Assembly: GCA_951804985.1 (NCBI GenBank)
Contig: OX638133.1
Span: forward strand, 13,226,501-13,290,500
DNA length: 64,000 bases
Direction of reading: 5' to 3'
Origin: Dryomyza anilis
Taxonomy: Eukaryota; Arthropoda; Insecta; Diptera; Dryomyzidae
Shown here: one piece after another, positions 23,602 through 35,609 of the stretch
Numbering within the stretch: position 1 is the stretch's first letter
How the letters are laid out: the number at the start of each line of letters is the position of its first letter
Made by a program: the position numbers and the translations under genes
Notes under the pieces: model-generated
Database searches by the model: none
What the model saw: only the letters and a program-made list of their open reading frames with translations
What the model was told of the DNA's origin: nothing

Positions 23602-24605
23602 ATAACTCAAAAACTTTAGCCAATATACAAAAACAAAGCTGAGTAAGAGAACTTTATTAAAATCTTTAAGTCCATCGAAAAAATCATATAAGATCGTGGA
23701 TAAATAAAATAGTGCCCGATTTGTTATAATTTTAATCGAAAATACCATTATATATTACAAAATACTTATTACTAAATTATTTTAGGATTTATAAGGAAAT
23801 ATTTATTTTTCTTTTCATACTATTAAATCAATAACTTTACTTTTGACCATTTTACATATGATTTTTTTGCATTAATTTAGGATGATCAGCGAATTTGTCT
23901 AATTTAAGGTACAAATCATCAATAAATCTATTCAAATTAAGTTTTCTTTGATAGTTTAAAACCTATTTAATATGGTAAACCTTATATTGTTTAGCATCTC
24001 AACTCACCCTCAACGCCATTAAGTGCAAATTAACCTTTCAACCAATGTGTTTGTGTTTGAGACAAACAAACAAACATCAAATTCGTTGCTCAGATTAAGC
24101 AATCTGCAAAGTGCCAGAATGTCTGCCTGTCTATCAGTCTGTATGTTCGTTCGTTCGTCCGTCCGTACAATATGCGAATATCTTGTGTTTGTGTTGATTC
24201 CTTGTATGGTGCATGTGTGTTTGTATAAATATAACTTGCCTAATTGAACGATCCATCTTTGTAAGCAAATCATTTGAAGCTGCTCGACACCCGCCCGCCA
24301 GCTACATACTTTGCCACCATATTTGTTTAAATTTGTTTGCGCCGATTTGGCGCCAGTGCTCAAATGCTCAAATGGCACAATGTTCGCGTGCTAAGTATGT
24401 TTATCTCTGTTGTCAGCACTGCCAGCAGATGTAAACAAATGTTGGCGGAAAGAATGCAATTGTGCAAAATGGCGCACATCAGTCGCTCTTTTTCTTTTTC
24501 TTGCTATTTCGCTGGCTGCACAACTGCAATTAATTTCGCATAGAAGATTTTCTTACATACACTTAAAAAAAATAGTTTAATCAAAATAAATAAAAATATT
24601 TTTAC
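23602..24605. other. Unique region with GC-richer island 24000-24545
   Basis: The island has GTTCGTTCGTCCGTCCGT, TGGCGCCAGTGCTC and GTTGGCGG phrases and no repeats shared elsewhere in the window. Overlapping short frames on both strands (24019-24543) do not share splice signals. Probably intron or regulatory DNA. Confidence 0.35.
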
Positions 24606-25599
24606 ATATCGTCACTATCATGCCAAAGGGGCGAATGTGCAATTTTTGGCATTTGCGTTTTTTTACATTTTTGAATGTAGTTTTTCCTCAAGACACGCTA
24701 AAATCGCGTGTCGTTTTTTTGAATATTTCTAGCCACAAAAGTCAAAACCAAAAGGGCGAATTTGAAAAATTGAAAATCTTGTCATGCCAAAAGGGCAAAT
24801 CTTTCCTTTTTCGCCATAACTATTTATTGGTACGAGATAAAATAGTAGTTTAAAGACATTTATTGTTTGTTCTTAAAGCACCTATCGATCTGCATCATTA
24901 ATTAAAAATATTTAGTCAAACATTAATTTGCCATTTGTTATTAGCAGGAAAAAATGTTTGACAAAATATTTTTAAATAATGATGCATTTCGATAGGTCCT
25001 TTAAAAACAAACAATTAATACCTCAACACTACTATTATATCTTGCACGAATAAAAAATATCTTGCATCAATTGAAAATCCTGTCATGCCAAAGGGGCGAA
25101 TCTTTCATTTTTCGCCATAACTATTTAATGGTACGAGATAAAATAGTGGTATAAAGGCATTTATTGTTTGTTTTTAAAGGACCTTTCGATCTGCATCATT
25201 ATTTAAAAATATTTTACCAAACATTTTTTCCTGCAAATAACAAATGGCAAATTAATGTTTGACAAAATATTTTTAATTAATGATGCAGATCGTTAGGTGC
25301 TTTAAAAACAAACAAGATCTTCAATTTTTCGAATTTTTGTTATTTGCAAGAAAATATTTTTAATTAATGATGCAGATCGATAGGTGCTTTAAAAACGAAC
25401 AATAAATGCCTTAACATCACAATTTTATTTTTTACCAATAAAAAGTTATGGCGAAAAAACGAAAAGATTCGCCCTTTTTTTAATTTTTCAAATTCGCACT
25501 TTTGTGGCTATAAATATCAAACAAAACGAAACTACATTCAAAAATGTAAAAAAACGCAAATATCAAAATTCCACATTCGTCCCTTTGACATGACGATAT
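24606..25599 (+). mobile_element. About 1-kb TIR element (ATATCGTCA...CATGCCAAAGGGGCGAAT)
   Basis: Left ATATCGTCACTATCATGCC and right GACATGACGATAT are inverted ends. The CATGCCAAAAGGGCGAAT motif and the block CACCTATCGATCTGCATCAT recur inside in both orientations, so the interior is built from nested inverted repeats. It is non-coding. Relatives: 33310-34246, and an isolated right end at about 29000-29042. Confidence 0.75.
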
Positions 25600-27117
25600 T
25601 ATTGAATGTCCAACATATAATAGCAAATGTTCATCCAGTTCATTACTTTCATTACTGCACGTCCATCTGCTACCATATGCTACGCATCGATATTAGTTAC
25701 AACACAGAAAAAAAAATCTTCAATATAATGATCTGAATTTTTCACCGATTCATCAAATGGCAAAAATCTTCATTGAATTGAAATCATTAAAATTTAATTG
25801 TTAAATACATCCTGCAACTTTATAAATCAAAAGTTTATTTTATTTTGGAATAATATGAATAATATGAAAAAATCCAATATTTTTTTTTTAAAGAATTGTT
25901 AAAAATTAAAAATTAAAATTATTGACTGAAAACAAAAATTTCATTTATTTGATCGAAAATAATTTTGAAAAGTCAAAAACTTATCTCACCAAAAAAAAAT
26001 ATTAAAAAAAAATATATATACTAAAATTATTTACGAAAAAAAAAATTTTCTTCAAAAAAAATGCGTAAAATATTTCTTTAATGAATATAACCCAATATTT
26101 TGAACTGTTGTTCAATACAAAAAGAATTTTTTTCCCGTGTAATGTCAACTGAAGTCTACATTGAAAGTCATTTTTCAAAATGTAGTTACAATAATAAGTG
26201 TTATTTGGCTTTATTTCAATCGCGAAGTTCACAAAAAGGACAAACAACCCAGTCTGTCATTCGTTTTGATAGCGATGCAAGAATGATACGATAAGACGGA
26301 GAATTCGTACGATTTCGAATCAGAATCGCACGCCAAAACGTACGAAATTGCATTGGTAAAAAATAAAAAAAAATATCATCCCAATATCGTTCCTTATATG
26401 GCAAAAATTACCATTTTTATTCAAATTTCATACATTTTGTATTTCTTTTATTTATTGCAATGACCAAAAGCGATATCCTTCGTTAACACTAACTTCTTTC
26501 TAATCACAATCAATGTGGAAAAAATAAAAAAAAATATCTTTCCCGAATTAGGAGAAATTATATGGCAAAAATTATCATTTTAATTCTAATTTCATACATA
26601 TGTGTATTTCTTTGTTAATTTATTCAAAGGAGCACTAGCGATATCCTTCGTTTCCACTCACTTTTTTCGAATTACAATCAATGTGGTTAAAAATAAATAA
26701 AAATATAATCCCTCTATCTATCCCGGATTAGAAGAAATTCATGGTAAAAATGATCATTTCATTTCTAATTTTACACATTTATGTATTTCGTTGTCAATTC
26801 ATTCCAAAAATTGCAAGTGATATCCTTCATTCGCACTAACTTATTTCAGATCGCTACCAATGTGGTCAATAATAAAAAATTTAGTTTTGCCGATATCGGC
26901 TCCAGATTTTGACAAATCAAATGTCGAAAATTTTACAAAAAAAAAAAAAATATTTCTACACATTTTTTGAAAATTACTAAAAAACATTTTGTAATGCATA
27001 ACTATACCTTATATTATTATTATAATTATTATTATTAAATCTACGAAATCTACTGATTCGTTTTGAAGTTATATAATTTTGTTCAATAAAAAAATTGCCT
27101 TTTTGTTTACCGTGCGA
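25600..27117. other. AT-rich DNA with tandem repeat 26390-26850
   Basis: GCGATATCCTTCGTT and flanking phrases (AATCAATGTGG, TTTCATACAT) recur near 26470, 26638 and 26818, a three-unit tandem repeat of roughly 170-180 bp. No gene was supported elsewhere in the span. Confidence 0.5.
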
Positions 27118-27340
27118 CATATCGTCGTTGTAGAACTAAAAGTCACCAAATACATTTTTATTAAAATTTTAAATTTTGAGTTTGTTGGTTATTATTACAG
27201 AAAGTTATTAATACATTTAAAAAGTTGAAATACCAATTAATAGACTCACATTTTCTTATCATTTGGTATAAATGTTGAACTCATCGATCAAACATTGCCC
27301 GATATATAAATTTTTTGTACAGTGTACATGAAGATTTGAA
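27118..27340 (+). mobile_element. Solo arm of the foldback family
   Basis: Matches the roughly 230-bp terminal arm of the element at 37194-38347: ATATCGTCGTTGTAGAAC at the tip, AGTCACCAAATACATTTTTA next, then TCATCGATCAAACATTG. The other arm and satellite core are missing. Confidence 0.75.
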
Positions 27341-28090
27341 AAATTATGCGATACCGATGTGAAACATTTGAATGTCATAAAATTTTACAGTACGAAATAT
27401 TTTTTAAATTCGTAGCGAAAAAGCAATAATTTCTAACTTTTTTTTATCGCAGTTAGTTCGAGAAAACTGCGATCAGCGAAAATCTCCGAGATACTAGCAT
27501 ACTGGGGAATCTCAAAATGTTGCCAATCGATTTGAAATCACAGCGAGTAAATGGAGAAATCACACGATATCAAACACATTCTCATAGCGATATCCAGCAT
27601 CAAATAGGACTTACGTAGTAGGCCCTTTTCGATGCGCTCCGTCGGAGTTTTCTCGATACGAGACAGTTTTCAAAATTGGAACGTTATTGAAGAAAAATGA
27701 TCAGGAAAATAATGCGATATCGATTTAAATTCTGTGACAAAATTCGATATTTAAGTATCTATCCAGTCTGCCATGTCTCGGAGCTTTTCCATGGTCGAAG
27801 TTTTCTCGAGAAATCGAAGGTCCCCGAGACATGGCAGACTGGGTTTCTTTATCACTACCATTTTTTTAATTTCTTCGTACAATAAAATTTAGGGAAAAAA
27901 ATACGATATTTAAATATTTGTCAGATCGATATCGCAATCAATCTCGATATTCGATGAGATGTCGATCCGGAATCGTTTTTTTGTTTGTTTCAAATAAACT
28001 TCATTATCTCGTTACGATATCTGCGTACATCTTAGAATGAATTAGTGTTTAATATAAATACGAAATCGTAATCGAGATCGATAGTTATCG
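27341..28090 (+). repeat. Dispersed TATCGAT-rich repeat, copy 2, with perfect hairpin
   Basis: Related to 48415-49250. It contains CCAGTCTGCCATGTCTCGG at 27763-27781 and its exact reverse complement at 27824-27842, an inverted pair with 19-bp perfect arms and a 42-base loop. The rest is rich in CGATAT/ATATCG. Confidence 0.65.
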
Positions 28091-28996
28091 ATATATTACA
28101 AATTATTCGAAAAAATACAATGAACTACAAATTAATTGTGATTTTATAAATGAAAATCTGTATTTGGAATATAATTTATAAAATTATTACTCATAGCATC
28201 GAAACCGGCAATGTGGTCCGAATATATTAAAATATATATAGATCACTTGAAAGAGATCAAAAGTCATGCGAATGAAAACATTCATGGCATATGCAATAAA
28301 TATTTATGAACAGAAATTCGCTCATTTGAATTTGAAGATGAATTGATGAATAAATCATCGTCATACATAGCATAAACAACAACACAATGTTGGCAACAGC
28401 ACGAACAACTATATCAGGACAGCGACAAAAGTCGGATTTTCAAAATATATATGTAGTACTAATACTACTAAAACAAATTCACACACTTAGCCACACACAC
28501 GTACATAGTGCGGATGTGTTATGCGTCCGGAAATAGGAAACGGAAACTAAAGCAACTGCAAAATGCAACAATGGCAGCTGTATTTGTTGTTTAATGGTAG
28601 TGAGCAGCAGTCTGCATTCAGATTGTCTAAATATGTGTGTTGTCTAACTGTGTCAGTGGTGGCTGTATATTGTATATATTAAGTGTTTAGTGTTCTGCGC
28701 CGCATATAAAATGAGAGACAGAGATTTGCAAATTTTTTATGAAAACGAAAGTTTACTGTTTGCAAATATTGCAAACGAAATGTGATAATGATTAAAATTA
28801 TAAATGCATTTTTAATAATAAAAATAAATAAAAAAAATACTTTTAATATATTTTATTCTGAATAAATTTATCATATTTCGAATTTAGAATGAATTAATGA
28901 GAATACTTGTAATTTCGAATATTTCAATTATTAATTAATTATTGAAAGAAGCGCAAAAAAACGTTTTGCTAATTTTGAAATTCGATTTCCCAAAAT
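28091..28996. other. Unique stretch, possible regulatory DNA at 28200-28720
   Basis: Non-repetitive, with CA-rich and TGTGTT phrases and CAACAACACAATGTTGGC. No exon signals. It may be intronic or intergenic. Confidence 0.35.
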
Positions 28997-28999
28997 TTT

Positions 29000-29042
29000 T
29001 TAAAATGCACATACGTGCTTTTGCCACATAAGTGACGATATC
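29000..29042 (+). mobile_element. Isolated right end of the ATATCGTCA element
   Basis: AATGCACATACGTGCTTTTG...AGTGACGATAT matches the right end of the copy at 33310-34246, with several changes. Confidence 0.5.
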
Positions 29043-29055
29043 ATGTTTAAATATA

Positions 29056-29392
29056 CACCTAGCAAAAAAAAAACATGATAAATAAATAGTAGTTCAATAG
29101 AAAAACAATTATTTATACTTTTAATAGGGTACATACCATTAGTTGAATAATTTTCAAATTGTTAATACAACATGTTGTACCATAAATTGTATAATGTTTT
29201 TATGCCACGTTTATTATAGGGAGGAAACCATTAAAACAATAGTATTTATACTATTAAAAATAATAATATTGAAATATTTAAACTAATGGCACTGTATTAG
29301 AAAAACTTTGAATTAATATGATGGAACTATTAATATATGAACCATAAAATTAATGCTCGTACCATTTATTACTTGGGAAATTTTTCTGAGTG
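29056..29392 (+). mobile_element. 337-bp MITE, TIR CACCTAGCAAAAA/TTTTTCTGAGTG
   Basis: Ends resemble those of the 220-bp CACCCAG family and both sides carry TA. The interior has paired ATAGTATTTATACTATTA blocks. It is likely a diverged relative mobilised by the same transposase type. Confidence 0.6.
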
Positions 29393-31171
29393 TAGAATCT
29401 TATTTTAAAACATATATATATATATTTTCCTGAAATATACTTCTAATCGTTTTAAAATTTAATCAAATAATCAAGCAGTTTCTAGAGTTATATGATACGA
29501 TATTCGAATAATTATCGTTTCTATATAATTTCTATTTATCGTTTCGATATCTGACGTCCATGTTAAAAAAAAACTTTTCTTAAAATATCAATGGGGGAAC
29601 TGGCATCGATATCGAAAAAATTCTTCGTCATCTAGCCACATTTTCGGTAGGATACCAAATGACATACTGTGCACAAGTAGAAAATATTAATTACAACGAT
29701 AACTGGAAGACGAAGAAATCTTATTCAACGGAAGAAAAAAGCATTTCAATGGCAAATTAAATATTCAAAGGGAAAATTATTTTCATTATGCAATTGCGAG
29801 GCGCATTTGCGGAAGCAATTGCCATGAAAACAATGCTGAAACAATTAAGAACTTTTAGAGCAAAATTTTCCACATTAAGTACTTGTGTGGCATCTAACGA
29901 CAGTTAACTATAACAAACAATAAAATGTCTTTAGTATTTTCCAGCGATGAATTCGAATATACTTACGCGCAATAGCAAATTTTGCATTCACCAAAAGTTT
30001 ACAGTCGTAATGTTCTGTAATATTTTGCTGTAATGATTACGACAAAGAAAATAAATATCAAAAATTTAGAATAAATTCGGAGCGATGATAAAATAAACGA
30101 ATAATACTAATACAAAGATATTTTTTCTTTAATTTAACAAATGTAATATCCAAATTCATTGAGATATCTTTCAAAGACATTTGTACAAATGTATATGAAA
30201 TTCCGTCTGCAAATTATGCACTACTGCACTCTAATGTATTGAGTGCATTTTGTAATGACAGTCGACCTTATTATAGTGATATCTGTCCAACGAATACGCT
30301 TCACTGCAGTATTTGTTTGGGAACAAATTGTACGATAAAAACAACACATTGGTCGAGTCGTCGACAGTAAATGTTTTAAAATAAAATGAATGTCTTAAAG
30401 TATATTTCAAATGCAAAAAGATGTCTAACACCTATTAAATATATAAATAAATAAATGTTTTATAGTTATATTAGCTTGATTTAAAGAATTTAATTTCATG
30501 ACTATACAAATAGCAATGAATTCATATTGTTGCCACAAAATTAACATATTCGATTCAAGCAGAACATTTGCCTTTAATTTCGATAGTCATTAAATTTACT
30601 TTTATAATATTGGTGATTAATTTTGTTAAACAACGTAATTACTGTAAAATTATATTGATTATTCTTCTATTTCGACGTAATAAAAATATTACCTTTTTTC
30701 TTGTATATCAACGAAATATACTTCTTCCACTCATAGAATAGTAAGGTATTAGTTATTCGATTAAACGAATTTTTAATTCTAGTTTGGTTATATTCAGTTG
30801 GGTCATCCGTTTGTAAAACTCTTTATCAGCGTGTCCTCCTACAGACAGACGAAGATCGCTTCGTTCGTCTGTCTGTCTGTTTAAATCATGATAACAGGAA
30901 ACCCAAAAGAGTTAGATCAATAAACTTTCGAAGTTAGATTACTTCTACATCTACGCTGTCTGGTATGTAAAATGAGCAAAAAACAAAACCACAATTCCAA
31001 TGAATAATTACTGATTTTTTGATTCTTTAGAATCCCGTGTCAATTTCTAGGAATTTCTTGAATGCCTAATCATGAATTTGTCTTATTTACGAAAAACCGC
31101 ACATGCTACGAAATAGTCTTTAGTGTAATGTAACAGTCCGAATATTTTTGCTTTTATTGATATGATAGATG
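29393..31171. other. AT-rich, mostly unique, no supported gene
   Basis: About 29640-29900 looks unique. At 30841-30876 ACAGACAGACGAA and TTCGTCTGTCTGT form a short perfect inverted repeat around GATCGCTTCG. The minus frame at 30231-30431 has no supporting signals. Confidence 0.4.
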
Positions 31172-31395
31172 CAGGGTTGGGTAATTTTGTGTATTTCAGG
31201 ATTTTCTACATTTGTGTGTAGACAATGTGTAGACTATGTAGACAATGTAGACAATTACGTAAATAATGAAGACTATGTATACAATTGTATATACTGACCT
31301 AATTAAATTCAATTTTCTTCAATATGTAAATTGTTTTTATCATAAAATGCAGACAGACTATATCCATTCTGTGAAATCTATTCCCTACAATTTTG

Positions 31396-31497
31396 TGGTT
31401 AATATCACCACGAGCGCCCATGCCCAAGCCGGGATTCGAATCCGAGACCTTCAGAATGCAAGTCCAGTGCGCTACCTCTGTACTGCTGAGGCCGGCT
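31396..31497 (-). repeat. tRNA-like sequence (SINE head or tRNA pseudogene)
   Basis: On the minus strand an A-box-like AGTACAGAGGTAGCGCACTGG and a B-box GGATTCGAATCC lie at tRNA spacing, with TTGCATT in the anticodon-loop place. Stem pairing is imperfect, so a functional tRNA is unlikely. It differs from the SINE family at 52504. The overlapping open frames on both strands are chance. Confidence 0.5.
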
Positions 31498-31551
31498 AAA
31501 ATGCACATAGTTAGTAATACAAATTCACTTTAAGTTTAAACCAGTTGGGAA

Positions 31552-32331
31552 GGTTAGATCACATGGGAAATTTAAAAGTAGGTGTTATTATGATAGTTAG
31601 GATTATCAAAATTACAGTCGGTCTAAGCCGACTATAAATACCCTACACATATGTGTGGTTACCATTCAAAGTGGTATATAGGTCACCAGGGTATACGAAT
31701 CCTGAAAATAACTACACCCAGAAAAAAATTCAGTCAAATCCCATTAAAATTGGTCAATAGGACAATTATTGATTTAATAGTATACAAAAAATAAAAATTT
31801 TCATATAAACTCAATGGCAATGTCATGGTATTTTCTTGTATTTAATGGTATTTTCCGATTAAAATAATAATTTATCCTATTGAATATTTTTAATAGTAAA
31901 AAACTATTATTTATATAGTATTTTTTTCTGGGTGTACAAACTTTCAATCGCTGAAGAATTTACTTTCATTTGATATCCATATTTACAAATGAGTAGGTGT
32001 ACCGAATTTCGATTTTTTTTTTTGGGAACCATAAGTCGTTTCGTGGGAAAACATTATTTTCATGTATTTGAGCATGATGTCAATATATATTTGACCAAAA
32101 AAGTTTACCTAAGCACGTATACAGTAAAATTGATTATATTGTTATATGAGGTATTTGAACTTAAGTGGTCGGTTCTCAGGTCACAGTAGACCGATCATGC
32201 CAAGCTTAATCTCATGCCAAAGTAATCTAAATCTAAAGTTTCACCGCTCTAGCTCTTCTAGCTCTTTTTCTGTAATCGTGATTTCAACAGACAGATAGAA
32301 GGACAGACGGACAACGAACAGACAGACGGAG

Positions 32332-32376
<45 letters not shown>

Positions 32377-32530
32377 GGCAGACAGACAGAAGGACATCGA
32401 CTCAGGAGATCATGCTGATCAAGAATATATATACTTTTCCATACCGGAGATGCCTTTTTCAGGGTGTTACAAACGGCGTACCAAACTGAATATACCCTTT
32501 CACTCTTAGTGCAGGGTATAAAAATATATG
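31552..32530 (+). repeat. Long dispersed fly repeat, copy 1 (interrupted by MITE)
   Basis: Shares long phrases with 54044-54760, 58660-59390 (both reverse) and 61110-61640: CTACACATATGTGTGGTTACC, GTATTTGAAC...AAGTGGTCGG, a (GACA)n run and ACGGCGTACCAAACTGAATA, ending near AGGGTATAAAAATA. Type is uncertain (old non-autonomous transposon). A 220-bp MITE sits at 31715-31934. The 105-codon minus frame at 32241-32558 is a translation of this repeat. Confidence 0.8.
31715..31934 (+). mobile_element. 220-bp MITE, TIR CACCCAGAAAAAA, copy 3
   Basis: TA flanks both sides. The sequence AATAACTACAAACTTT, seen uninterrupted (reverse) near 54570 and 59220, is split here exactly at TA, so the empty site is known. 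Confidence 0.92.
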
Positions 32531-33309
32531 TTTTGATGATTTTTTGGAATGCAACCATATGTTTTTAATAAAAAAGATCAAAATAGTGTCATTTTTGAAA
32601 ATTAAGCAAATATTTTTTCCTAATCGACACTATTCCACACTGAATACACTATTATTTAATAAAAAATAAATACTCAGTACTTAATTATACAATAAATAGG
32701 TACACAATTCTTAAATAATTAAATTTATTCAGTTCACAGTAATAAAAAATGTATAGAAAAAGATATAAACTATCTTGACTAAAAACATCAAAAAAAACAT
32801 ATTTGAAAGGCCAAAGGATATTTAAACGATATTTAAACGACATTTAAAATGACATATCTCTGATACTGATTACCACAAAATCATAACATATTTATGCTCT
32901 TTTTCGCTGTTTTAGTCAATAGTTTAATTTAATTATTTTTTTTACTTTTTATAATTATATATATTTCAAATACACGATTTTTCGTTCCGATTTGAAAACA
33001 ACATTCCTTTTTTTTCTTTATATTACAAAATTAGCCATTATGGATATATTTAATATTAGTATAATTAGAAGGATCATTTTTTGGTACCAAGTTGAATAAG
33101 GTTTATATAAATATATTTTTTTTAATTAGTTTAACGTAGATTAATTTATAATAAATTAGTTATTCAATATAAATCACTACAAAATACAAATATTTATGAA
33201 TTGTATACATTGTCTACATAGTATACATTGTAGTGATTGTCTACATGCAATTGTCTACATGTAGACAATCGTGTAATCTACATTAGTAGACAATCTCGCC
33301 CAACCCTGA

Positions 33310-34246
33310 ATATAGTTTTCGTCAAGGTTTTGTTGGATATTTCTAGCCAAAAAAGACAAAACCAAAAGTGCGAATTCGAAAAATTGAAAATCTTGTCATG
33401 CCAAAAGGCCGAATATTTTCGTATTTTAGCCATAACTTTTTACTGGTACAAGATAAAATAAAGCATTGGATTGTTTGTTTTTAAAGCACATATCGCTTAT
33501 TTAAAAATATTAGGCCAAACCATTTTCAAAAACTCCAAAAATAATTTTAAAATAACGAAGCCAATCGATTGGTGCTTTCAAAATAAACAATTAATTGCTT
33601 CACACTACTATTTTATCTTGCACCAATAAAAAGTTATGGCAAAAAAACGAAAAGATTCGTTCTTATGGTATGACAAGATTTTCAATTTTTCGAATTTTGC
33701 TATTTGCAAGCTAACTTTTTATTGGTACAAGACAAAATAGTTTTGTAAATTTACCATAACATTTCATGAGTACAAGATAAAATAGTAATGTAAAGCAATT
33801 AATTGTTGGTTTTTTACGCACCTAACGATTGGCATCATTGTTTTAAAATATTTTTTAGAATTCTTTTTTTTTTGCAAGAAAAATTGTTGGCAAATTATTT
33901 TTAAATAATGATGCCAAGTAATAGGTGCGTTAAAAATAAACAATTAATTGCTTTACATTACTATTTTATCTTGTACTCATGAAATGTTATGGGAAAAAAA
34001 CAAAAATATTTGCATTTTAATCAGGATATGGCCCCACAAAATTCGTATTTATAATTCAGTGCGTCATCCAAATCTAAAAATATTTTTTTATATTTCATGA
34101 AAATTGATGAATAAACCAAATTTAATAAAAAAAAGTTGAAAAAATATATTTTTAAAACAATTTTTAAAGCAATTATACTTTATAATTTGATTTCTTAATA
34201 TTTTTAAAAATGCACATTCGCCCCTTTGGCATGTCAGTGACGATAT
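33310..34246 (+). mobile_element. ATATCGTCA element, copy 2
   Basis: Right end GCACATTCGCCCCTTTGGCA then GTCAGTGACGATAT matches the family at 24606-25599. The left end is decayed. Inside are repeated AACAATTAATTGCTT and CTTGTCATGCCAAAAGG blocks in both orientations. Confidence 0.65.
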
Positions 34247-34559
34247 ATACTTAAATGAAATTCTTTTACGATTACAAGTATGCAGTTATTTTCATGATTT
34301 ATAAATCATACGGTCATATGGACTACTTCCAAATTACCAAAGTAGCATTCCAAAATTTATGAAACTTACTACTTCAACTCAAGAGAAATATTTGCAATTA
34401 TTATTCTTATAGCAACGAAAAAACTTATTTGATTCAAGAAAAATATTTGTAAATAGCACGAAATATCTTTTTTGACTTAATAAAAATAACACAATTTTTT
34501 GTTATATCCACGAAATGAAAATGTTGCACTCAAGAAAAATATTAGTGTTTTCTTTATAG

Positions 34560-35215
34560 CCACAAAAGCATACTTCGATTCTAGAATACTATTATAATCA
34601 GAGTTTTAATATATTAATTTTTCAACTTGAAAAATGCATCATTGATTTTTTATAATATAAAATAAAAACACTTTTATGTTTGGTTTAAATTATAACAATT
34701 AACTTTATTAATCCCTTTAATAAACAACTTTACTAATAACAAATTCTAACAACTGCTGCATGTCCACAATTTAACTTGACAATTATCACACGAGATGCCC
34801 TCGACCACTTTACAATCACTACTGAAGTGCTGTACCTCAGATGCGGCTCCCTTATATACTGCATGCATCAGTTCGATACGTTTCGACAAGCTTCAACTCG
34901 TTTCGTGAATGACGCATGCTATTGGCATCTCATTCGCACTCATGTGTTTTAATGTGCTGAACGTCCATCTCTTTCTCGCACATTGCTCAGTACGCTGAAT
35001 GATCTTCCGTCTCTTTCTAACACATTGCTTAGTGCGCTGAATTGTCTTGCGTCTCATTTATTATTGTTGAATGCTAGCACAGTGGGGCAAATTACCTCTT
35101 TTCGTAACAATATTAATCAACAAACTCGAAAATTAAGTTTTTCATAAAAATGTATTTGGAGACTTTTCGTAATACAACGACGATATATTTTATCTCTTAC
35201 GTTTTATTTTCTACA
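34560..35215. mobile_element. Foldback arm split by an LTR insertion
   Basis: Outside the LTR, the left piece (TTTTTCAACTTGAAAAATGC ... TTTATAATAT) and the right piece (ATATTAATCAACAAACT ... ACAACGACGATAT) join into the right arm of the element at 37194-38347. Confidence 0.75.
34659..35109 (-). mobile_element. Solo LTR (about 451 bp) with ATAT target duplication
   Basis: ATAT flanks both sides (34655-34658 and 35110-35113), inside a foldback arm whose uninterrupted form is known. On the minus strand it has the order expected of an LTR: start TGTTACGAAA, a TATA box in GCAGTATATAAGGGAGC, then AATAAAGTTAATTG as poly(A) signal. ATAT targets are typical of the Gypsy-type 17.6/297 lineage in flies; assignment to it is inference. 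No internal retrotransposon region remains. Confidence 0.75.
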
Positions 35216-35270
35216 CTAAATATATCTATAAAAAATAAGTTTAAAGTTTTTCATTATACCTTCTCTATGT

Positions 35271-35608
35271 AAAGGATTTTTCAATAAGAGCGCTACAAAA
35301 GTTTTTTTCAAGGGTTTTTCAGCAGGGACTCTACAAAAGTAGAGCGAAAAGGACAGCCAACGTCGCCTTATTTCTTGCCGCTGTTTTGACATTTCTCTTC
35401 AGTAAGGTTTGCCATTTCATGATCGAAAGATATCCGCGCCAATAATGAGTAGAAATAATTAAAATTTACTACCGAAATTCGTATATCTTTCTATCATGAA
35501 ATGGCAAACCTTACTAAAGTGAAATGTCAAAAGAGCGACAAGAAATATGGCGTCGTTTGCTGTCCCCGTCGCTCTACTTTTGTAGCGTCCCTGTTGAAAA
35601 ACCCTTTA
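35271..35608 (+). mobile_element. Palindromic MITE, copy 1
   Basis: Two arms of about 115 bp, with ACTCTACAAAAGTAGAGCGA and CATTTCATGAT phrases, are inverted around a short AT-rich centre. A full-length relative in the same orientation is at 62766-63107. Both share an extra terminal CAATAAGAGCGCTAC segment on the left only. Confidence 0.85.
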
Positions 35609-35609
35609 G

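Larger units (their letters stand above)
31172..33308 (+). mobile_element. Possible composite TIR element (CAGGGTTGGG ends)
   Basis: CAGGGTTGGG at 31172 and CCAACCCTG at 33300-33308 are inverted. Next to both ends are clustered TGTAGACA/TGTCTACA motifs (31200-31260 and 33195-33295). The ends look hAT-like, but no matching 8-bp duplication is visible. A tRNA-like sequence, a long repeat and a MITE lie nested inside. Confidence 0.4.

Noticed and set aside
31396..31497. Functional tRNA gene
   Set aside because: A and B boxes are present but acceptor and T stems pair poorly; a SINE head or pseudogene is more likely.
32241..32558. 105-codon frame with CLSV repeats resembling a membrane protein
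   Set aside because: Arises from the (GACA)n run in the long repeat.
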